64,000 bases of DNA. Origin: DASSUW01 sp963740605 (GTDB lineage: Bacteria > Actinomycetota > Thermoleophilia > Solirubrobacterales > Solirubrobacteraceae). A program made the translations under genes and the position numbers. The notes under the pieces were generated by a model. The model was not told the origin of the DNA. It worked only from the letters and a program-made list of their open reading frames with translations, and did no database searches. Where the stretch lies: assembly GCA_963740605.1 (NCBI GenBank), contig CAVUFC010000018.1, positions 558,001-622,000 of the forward strand, read 5' to 3'. How positions within the stretch are numbered: the first letter of the stretch is position 1; the number at the start of each line of letters is the position of its first letter. Of the stretch, positions 58,932 to 64,000 are shown in pieces.

Positions 58932-60170
58932 TCAGGCTGCCGCGGCCCCCTCCGTGAGCGTGACGTGGTGTCCGAGCCGTTCGAGCTGTTTGACGAGGCG
59001 TTGGGTCTGGCGTTCGGGGTCTCGGTTGGTGAAGTAGTCACCGCCGAGGTCGCGGTAGGTCTCGCCGGTGGAGAGCATGTGCCAGATCGCGCAGATCATC
59101 GTGTGCTTGACGGCGCCGAGGGCGCGTTTGTGCCCGCGGCGCGGCTTGAGCCGCCGGTATTGGGCTTCGAGGTAGTGGCCCTTGACGCGGATCGCGGCCA
59201 TCGCGGCTTCCTCGAGCGCGAAGTCCAGCCATTTGGACCCGTTGCGGGTCTTGCCCGAGCGGCGCTTGCCGGCCGATTTGTCGTTGCCCGGGCACCGGCC
59301 GGCCCACGACGCGAGGTGCCGCGCGGTCGCGAACCGGGTCATGTCGGCGCCGATCTCGCCGATGATGCATTGGGCGCCGCGGTGCTGGATGCCGGTCATC
59401 GTGCACAGCAGCTCAACCGCGGGCGCGAAAGGGCGGATCTGCTCCTCGATCATGCCGGTGAGCTGTTCGATCTGCTCGTCCAGGAAATCGATGTGGCGCA
59501 GGATCGCGCCGACCCAGAGCCGGTGATGGGCGTCGAAGTGTCCGGCGAGCGCCTCGCGCAGGGCGGGGATCTTCTTGCGCATCTGCCGCCGCGCCAGTTC
59601 GGCGAGCACGACCGGGTCGGTCTCGCCGGCGACCAGCGCGTCGAGCATGTCGCGCCCGGACTTGCCCATGATGTCCGCGGCAACGGTGTCGAGTTTGATG
59701 CCGGCGTCTTCCAGTGCCTTGTGCAGCCGGTTGACCTCGCGGGCGCGCTCTTGGATCTGCGTCTTGCGATACCGGGTGAGGTTGCGCAGCTCGCGGATCG
59801 GCTTGGGCGGCACGAAGTTCGCCTTCAACAACCCGGCTTCGGCGAGCTGACACAGCCACGCCGCGTCGGAGACGTCGGTCTTGCGGCCCGGGACCTGCTT
59901 GACGTGCCGGGCGTTGACCAACATGCACTCGAACTCGTCCTCCAGGATCGCCCACGGCGCCTTCCAATAGACGCCGGTGGCTTCCATGACGACCTGCGTC
60001 ACAGCGTGACCGGCGAGCCAGTCACGCAGCGCGAGAAGCCCGCGGACGGTGGTCGCAAACTCCGCCACGTGTTGCTCGCGCCGGCCACGCCCGCCCGGCA
60101 CCCGGGCGCAGGCGGTCACCTGCGCCTTGTGGACGTCCAGCGCCGCCGGGCGCTCGACGATGGTCTGCAC
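58932..60170 (-). CDS. IS110-family transposase (DEDD recombinase)
   Basis: A 412-aa transposase with a GTG start at 60170, supported by GGAGG a few bases upstream on its strand. The RuvC-like DEDD residues are visible: Asp13 in PAALDVHKAQVTAC, Glu64 in VVMEATGVYWKAPW, and Asp100 and Asp103 in VPGRKTDVSDAAWLCQL. The C-terminal Tnp domain has MTGIQHRGAQCIIGEIGADM and HLASWAGRCPGNDKSAGKRR. The frame is intact, so the element may be active. IS110 transposases use an RNA from the non-coding end to choose target and donor DNA. Confidence 0.95.
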   Translation of the reverse strand: MQTIVERPAALDVHKAQVTACARVPGGRGRREQHVAEFATTVRGLLALRDWLAGHAVTQVVMEATGVYWKAPWAILEDEFECMLVNARHVKQVPGRKTDVSDAAWLCQLAEAGLLKANFVPPKPIRELRNLTRYRKTQIQERAREVNRLHKALEDAGIKLDTVAADIMGKSGRDMLDALVAGETDPVVLAELARRQMRKKIPALREALAGHFDAHHRLWVGAILRHIDFLDEQIEQLTGMIEEQIRPFAPAVELLCTMTGIQHRGAQCIIGEIGADMTRFATARHLASWAGRCPGNDKSAGKRRSGKTRNGSKWLDFALEEAAMAAIRVKGHYLEAQYRRLKPRRGHKRALGAVKHTMICAIWHMLSTGETYRDLGGDYFTNRDPERQTQRLVKQLERLGHHVTLTEGAAAA

Positions 60171-60515
60171 AACTCGCCTCCTTCGGTCGACCACTGCATG
60201 ACCGCCGCCCAGGGGCCTCAAGGACAAACGAATCTGACAGTCGTGCTCGCAGCACACTCCGGAGCTCCGGGGAGACCCCGCACGCCAGACTCAAAACAGG
60301 CTCACAGGCGCCAAGGCAAGAAGATCGGCGTTACGGGCGACGCCCGAATCATCCGCCCCTTTTCAAGACCCCGGAGGGAGCGCGACAGCGCTCAGAGAAC
60401 TCAAAGGAGCAGCGGTGCCCCGGACCGCCCCGAGCGCCGGTCGTTGTCCGAAGCGGAAGCGCATCGAGCGTGGGCGCGGCGCCCTCCCAGGCCAAAGCAG
60501 CAGCCCCCGCGTATG
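60171..60515 (-). ncRNA. Candidate bridge-RNA region of the IS110 element
   Basis: 345 bases without a gene upstream of the transposase, where IS110-group elements encode their bridge RNA. Short hairpins are visible: CGGGCG/CGCCCG around 60334-60346, GTGCT/AGCAC at 60243-60255 and the CGGAGCTCCG palindrome near 60260. I could not identify the two guide loops by eye, so the RNA limits are unknown and its existence is inferred from family and position. Confidence 0.4.
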
Positions 60516-60526
60516 AGGGGTCGCTG
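60516..60526. repeat. 11-bp direct repeat, transposase-upstream end of IS110 element
   Basis: AGGGGTCGCTG, identical to 58815-58825. It marks the long (left) non-coding end of the element. Confidence 0.65.
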
Positions 60527-60584
60527 TGGGTGCTGGCCGTTCGACGATGTTTGCGGTTGAACAGATGTGCGGTAAGCTGTACGC

Positions 60585-61226
60585 ATGTTCAGTGATCTCC
60601 GTCCTTCATGGGACCTGACCGCAAAGGCGCGGATCCGCGATCAGGCGCTACTGCTGTTCGCCGAGAGGGGTCCTGACACGGTCACCGTGCGGGACGTGGC
60701 CGCTGCGGCGGCGGTCTCGCCCGGGCTGGTGATGCACCACTTCGGCAGCAAGGCCGGCCTCCGCGAGGCGGTCGACGAGCATGTCGCGCAGACCTTCGAC
60801 GCGATGCTCGACACCCTTACCGACGCGGAACTGCATGATGCGCTCGGCGGTGGCGACGCGACGTCGCTGGCCGAGGCGTTCTTCGCCGGCTTCCCTGCAG
60901 GCTCGCCCCTGCCGGACTACCTGCGTCGGCTATGGCTGACCAACGACCCCACAGGGGATCGTGTGTTCCGTCGTTGGCTGGCCGCGAGCGAACGGGTGCT
61001 GCTGGTAATGGAAGAGGCGGGCGTCGCCCGCCCGAGCAAGGACCGGCGGGTGCGCGCCGCCTTCCTTCTGGTCAACGACCTCGCGCTGCTCCTGCTCGGA
61101 CCACAGCTCCGGGATGCCCTGGGGCTCGACCTTCGGACACCTGCCGGCATGGCGGCCTGGACCTGCGAGGCGATCGACGTCTACGCCCACGGCGCCTTTC
61201 GCGCGAGAGATCAAGGAGAGACATGA
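60585..61226 (+). CDS. TetR family transcriptional regulator
   Basis: A 213-aa regulator starting MFSDLRPSWDLTAKARIRDQ. Helix-turn-helix: VTVRDVAAAAAVSPGLVMHH FGSKAGLREAVDEHV. The ligand domain follows. It overlaps the ABC ATPase by 4 bases, so it represses its own exporter operon. TGAACA (60558-60563) and TGTTCA (60586-60591) form an inverted repeat across the promoter and start codon, a possible operator; TTGAAC/TAAGCT are weak -35/-10 candidates. Confidence 0.93.
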   Translation: MFSDLRPSWDLTAKARIRDQALLLFAERGPDTVTVRDVAAAAAVSPGLVMHHFGSKAGLREAVDEHVAQTFDAMLDTLTDAELHDALGGGDATSLAEAFFAGFPAGSPLPDYLRRLWLTNDPTGDRVFRRWLAASERVLLVMEEAGVARPSKDRRVRAAFLLVNDLALLLLGPQLRDALGLDLRTPAGMAAWTCEAIDVYAHGAFRARDQGET

Positions 61227-62143
61227 GCGACGACATCGTCCGCATCGAGGGCCTGGTCAAGCAGTTCGGCAGCTTCCGGGCGCTGGACGGTCTCGACTTC
61301 GACGTACGGCGCGGCGAGGTGCACGGGTTCCTCGGGCCCAACGGCGCCGGGAAGTCGACCACGATCCGGATCCTGCTCGGCCTGATGCGCCACGACGGCG
61401 GCACGATCATGCTCTACGGCCGCGACCCGTGGAGCGAGGGAACCAGGCTGCGAGGCGACTTGGCCTACGTGCCCGGTGACGTGTCGCTGTGGCCGGGTCT
61501 CACCGGCGGGGAGTGCATGGACATCCTGGCCGGCGTCCACGGCGGGATGGACCCGGGGCGGCGAGCCGAGCTCATCGAGCGCTTCGAGCTCGATCCGACC
61601 AAGCGGGCGCGCGACTACTCCAAGGGCAACCGGCAGAAGGTCGCGCTCGTCGCGGCGCTGGCGAGCGAGGTGGGACTGATCGTCCTCGATGAGCCGACGT
61701 CCGGGCTCGACCCCCTGATGGAGCAGGTGTTCCAAGAGGTGATCCAGGAGCGCCGCCAGCAGGGCGCAACGGTTCTGCTGTCCAGCCACATCCTCTCGGA
61801 GGTGGAGGCGCTCGCCGACCGGGTGAGCATCATCCGGCGCGGTAAGACGGTCACCTCCGGAACGCTCGCGGACCTGCGCCGACACACCCGCACCAGCGTC
61901 CACGCGTTGACCGGGTCCGCCGTCGAGTCCTTGGAAGCGGTCGCCGGGCTGGAGGGCCTCACCACGCGTCAGGTCGACGGAAGCGTCGAGACGCGGTTCA
62001 CCGTCGGTCCTGATGCGCTCGACCAGGCGATTGGACTCATCCACGCCGCCGGCATTCGGAGCCTCACCGTCGAGCCGCCGAGCCTGGACGACCTATTCCT
62101 GCGCAACTACAGCGACCACAAGACCGGCACGGTGCACGCATGA
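61223..62143 (+). CDS. ABC transporter ATP-binding protein
   Basis: A 306-aa ATPase starting MSDDIVRIEGLVKQFGSFRA; AAGGAG lies 8 bases upstream. Walker A GPNGAGKST (38-46), signature YSKGNRQKVALVAALASEVG and Walker B LIVLDEPTSGLDPLMEQVF are intact. The C-terminal part (VEPPSLDDLFLRNY) is typical of antibiotic-exporter ATPases. It couples to the permease by ATGA. Confidence 0.95.
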   Translation: MSDDIVRIEGLVKQFGSFRALDGLDFDVRRGEVHGFLGPNGAGKSTTIRILLGLMRHDGGTIMLYGRDPWSEGTRLRGDLAYVPGDVSLWPGLTGGECMDILAGVHGGMDPGRRAELIERFELDPTKRARDYSKGNRQKVALVAALASEVGLIVLDEPTSGLDPLMEQVFQEVIQERRQQGATVLLSSHILSEVEALADRVSIIRRGKTVTSGTLADLRRHTRTSVHALTGSAVESLEAVAGLEGLTTRQVDGSVETRFTVGPDALDQAIGLIHAAGIRSLTVEPPSLDDLFLRNYSDHKTGTVHA

Positions 62144-63717
62144 CGGGCATCAGAGCCATGCTGGCCATCTTGTGGCGAGCGCAGCGCCGACGTCTCCTGG
62201 TGTGGGTGCTCGCGACCGTCGGCGCGCTTGCCTTCACCGCGACGGCCGTGGCGCAGCTCTACAACACGCCCGAGGAGATCGCGTCCTACGGTCAGGCTGT
62301 GGCCAGTGACGCCCTGATCGCGATCAACGGCCACGTGGAGGGCATCGACACCCTCGGGGGCATCATCCAGGACGAGTTCGGTTTCATCGCCTCGTTTCTG
62401 ATGCCGTTGATCGGGCTGGCCCTGGTCGCGGGAATGACACGGGGCGAGGAGGAGTCCGGACGGCTCGAAGCGCTGCTGGCAGGGCGGATCGACCGACGGG
62501 TCCCGGCCCTCAGCGCGCTGGTGCTCGTGGGCGCCGCCGTGGTGATGATGGACGTCGGCTTCGTGCTCTCCCTGCTCGCTGCCGGAATCGAGCTCGGCCC
62601 GGCGGTGCTCTACGCCTTGGCTCTCGGCATGGTGACTGTCGTCTTCGCCGCGTTCGCAGCGGTCTGCGCCCAGGTCGTCCTGCACAGCAGGGGTGTATAT
62701 GCGCTCGGCTTCGCGGCCGTCGGGCTCTCGTACATCCTGCGTGGTGTCGGCGACGTCAACGACACGTTCTGGGTGTGGCTCTCCCCGCTCGGCTGGCTGG
62801 AGAAGACCGCTCCCTTCGCCGATGACCAGCGCTGGTGGGTCCTGCTCATCCCCATGATCGTCGCGACCGGGCTGTCCATCCTCGCCGTCGCGCTGGCAAC
62901 GCGACGGGACCTCGGTGCTGCGCTGTACCGCCAGGGACCAGGTCAACCTTCTGCCTCGTCCTGGCTCGTCCGACCCCTCGGCCTGGCGCTGCACGGGCAA
63001 CGCGGCTCGTTCCTCGGGTGGATGGTCGGATCGGTCGCGCTGGCCGCGGTCATGGGCGCGCTGGCGCAGGAAGTCGTCGGCGCCATCCTCGGCAACCCGT
63101 CGCTCAGCAAGGCGATGGGGATCACCAAGGACAACGCCGCCGACGGTTTCCTCGCGTCGACCCAGGTCTACCTCGCGATCATCGCCTGCGGCTACGTCGT
63201 CCAGGCGCTCGGCTCACTACGACGCGAGGAGGCGGCTGGCCGCCTTGAACCCGTCCTCGCCGGAGCGTTGAGCAGGATCCGCTGGCTCGGCGCACAAGTG
63301 CTGGTCGTGACCACCGGCCTGGTTGTGCTGGTCGTGGTCTCGGCTGTCGTGTTCGCCGCCACCACAGCGCTCTCGACCGGTGACTCCGGCTACCTGGGCA
63401 TGTTGCTGAAGTCCGGGCTGGCCTATCTGCCCGCCGAGCTGGTCATCGCAGCCGTCGCGGTGGTGCTCTACGGATTCGTTCCCCGTGCATTCGCCCTGGC
63501 CTGGGCAGCGTTCGGCGCGGTCACGTTCATCGGGCTGCTCGGCTCGGGTCTACAGCTTCCGGACTGGGTGCTGAACCTGTCTCCGCTGACCCACGTGGGA
63601 AAGCCGCCGGCCGACGCCATCGACACCACGGCCCTCGCCTGGCTGGGACTGGTGGCGGCCCTCCTGGCTTCGGCGGCGTTCGCCGGGTTCCGCCGGCGTC
63701 GGATACCTCAAGCCTGA
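62140..63717 (+). CDS. Large ABC transporter permease (antibiotic-exporter type)
   Basis: A 525-aa permease with two repeats of about six helices, as in the actinobacterial exporters of polyketide-type antibiotics. It starts MTGIRAMLAILWRAQRRRLL and has GMTRGEEESGRLEALLAGRI in the first half and LGSLRREEAAGRLEPVLAGA in the second: the same motif duplicated, showing internal symmetry. With the ATPase and the TetR gene it forms a self-controlled drug-export operon. Substrate unknown. Confidence 0.93.
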   Translation: MTGIRAMLAILWRAQRRRLLVWVLATVGALAFTATAVAQLYNTPEEIASYGQAVASDALIAINGHVEGIDTLGGIIQDEFGFIASFLMPLIGLALVAGMTRGEEESGRLEALLAGRIDRRVPALSALVLVGAAVVMMDVGFVLSLLAAGIELGPAVLYALALGMVTVVFAAFAAVCAQVVLHSRGVYALGFAAVGLSYILRGVGDVNDTFWVWLSPLGWLEKTAPFADDQRWWVLLIPMIVATGLSILAVALATRRDLGAALYRQGPGQPSASSWLVRPLGLALHGQRGSFLGWMVGSVALAAVMGALAQEVVGAILGNPSLSKAMGITKDNAADGFLASTQVYLAIIACGYVVQALGSLRREEAAGRLEPVLAGALSRIRWLGAQVLVVTTGLVVLVVVSAVVFAATTALSTGDSGYLGMLLKSGLAYLPAELVIAAVAVVLYGFVPRAFALAWAAFGAVTFIGLLGSGLQLPDWVLNLSPLTHVGKPPADAIDTTALAWLGLVAALLASAAFAGFRRRRIPQA

Positions 63718-63742
63718 GCGGCCCCACCACGGTCCCCCCTGT

Positions 63743-63772
63743 GGCTGCTGCTTCCCATGCACGTGAGCAGCC
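63743..63772 (+). terminator. Possible hairpin terminator after the exporter operon
   Basis: GGCTGCT (63743-63749) pairs with AGCAGCC (63766-63772) around a 16-base loop, 26 bases after the permease stop. No T-run follows, so it would be a weak or Rho-independent-like element at best. The rest of the window (63773-64000) holds only short frames that I cannot support as genes. Confidence 0.35.
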
Positions 63773-64000
63773 GCGATCACGGCCGATCTGCCGCCGACCG
63801 CGCTATCGCTTGCAAGAGCAGCGGCGGTGCCCCGCTCGGGATCACGCCGAGGGTCGCGGTGAGCCCGGCGGGCGGAGCAGCGAATTGTTGAATCAGAGCC
63901 CGGGACGAGCATGCCCGGCGGAGACGGTCAAGGCCGACCCGGGCTCGGCATTCCGATTCGCGTCGATCTCGGTAGCCCGTACCCACGCAGACCGATGCTA

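Larger units (their letters stand above)
58815..60526 (-). mobile_element. IS110-family insertion sequence
   Basis: About 1.7 kb containing one transposase gene. Both ends carry the same 11 bases, AGGGGTCGCTG. On the transposase strand the long non-coding part (about 345 bases) precedes the gene and only about 105 bases follow it, which fits the IS110 group rather than IS1111. IS110 elements do not make classical inverted repeats; the repeated end sequence would hold the recombination core. The limits are inferred from the repeat and could be off by a few bases. Confidence 0.75.

Noticed and set aside
63777..63986. Minus-strand 69-codon frame at the window end
   Set aside because: No start context or homology; composition is that of a chance frame.
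1..64000. CRISPR arrays, tRNA and rRNA genes
   Set aside because: I found no regularly spaced direct repeats and no tRNA or rRNA signatures by reading; a dedicated scan such as tRNAscan or a CRISPR finder would be needed to exclude a missed tRNA.

Overview
The window is very GC-rich bacterial DNA with densely packed genes, many 4-base ATGA/GTGA overlaps and frequent GTG starts. An AfsR/SARP-type BTAD regulator, an F420-type flavin/deazaflavin oxidoreductase, DUF6596 and SigJ-like ECF sigma factors and a DUF4389 protein all point to an actinobacterium. My best guess is a soil Thermoleophilia/Solirubrobacterales-like genome. That placement is inference from gene families and composition, not from a marker gene. 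I see no rRNA, tRNA or CRISPR array.

1-9.6 kb: a leftward ureABC operon (ureC cut by the window edge), a membrane protein, an acetyltransferase, a sulfatase remnant, VOC and F420-type enzymes, an MFS/ICMT pair, a secreted DUF3089 lipase-like protein, an anti-sigma-type ATPase and a divergent dapB. 9.7-18 kb: a 952-aa AfsR-like regulator, the ATP-grasp / alpha-E / transglutaminase triad, a VOC protein and a MarR-MFS unit with an operator over the start codon. 18-25 kb: a GntR regulator coupled to E1 alpha and beta of a 2-oxoacid dehydrogenase without E2/E3, a decayed MMPL transporter, a MarR gene with an almost leaderless promoter, and an acyl-CoA dehydrogenase.

25-40 kb is the most unusual part. 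Four very large uncharacterised proteins (1136, 880, 1372 and 555 aa) are coupled leftward by ATGA overlaps, and a divergent 1059-aa protein carries peptidoglycan-binding-like, lysozyme-like and Ig-like segments. One of the four has the features of DUF6603. Together they encode about 5,000 residues with no recognised enzyme pathway, no signal peptides and strong translational coupling, which suggests subunits of one assembly. This is the best candidate for an undescribed system.

40-44 kb: an ABC exporter and a divergent NarL-type two-component system share a control region with two tandem palindromes. 44-58.5 kb mixes housekeeping and stress genes (PEBP protein, ExoD, PPK2, MsrA, metallophosphoesterase, TetR, GNAT, DUF4389) with a striking density of broken genes: two frameshifted oxidoreductase genes and an ECF sigma / YCII / DHFR-like cassette joined by a deletion and cut by a nonsense codon. 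Three ECF sigma genes lie within 4.5 kb, one coupled to a lactonase-like metallo-beta-lactamase. 58.8-60.5 kb is an IS110-family element flanked by an 11-bp direct repeat, with a long non-coding left end where a bridge RNA would lie. The window ends with a TetR / ABC ATPase / permease operon.
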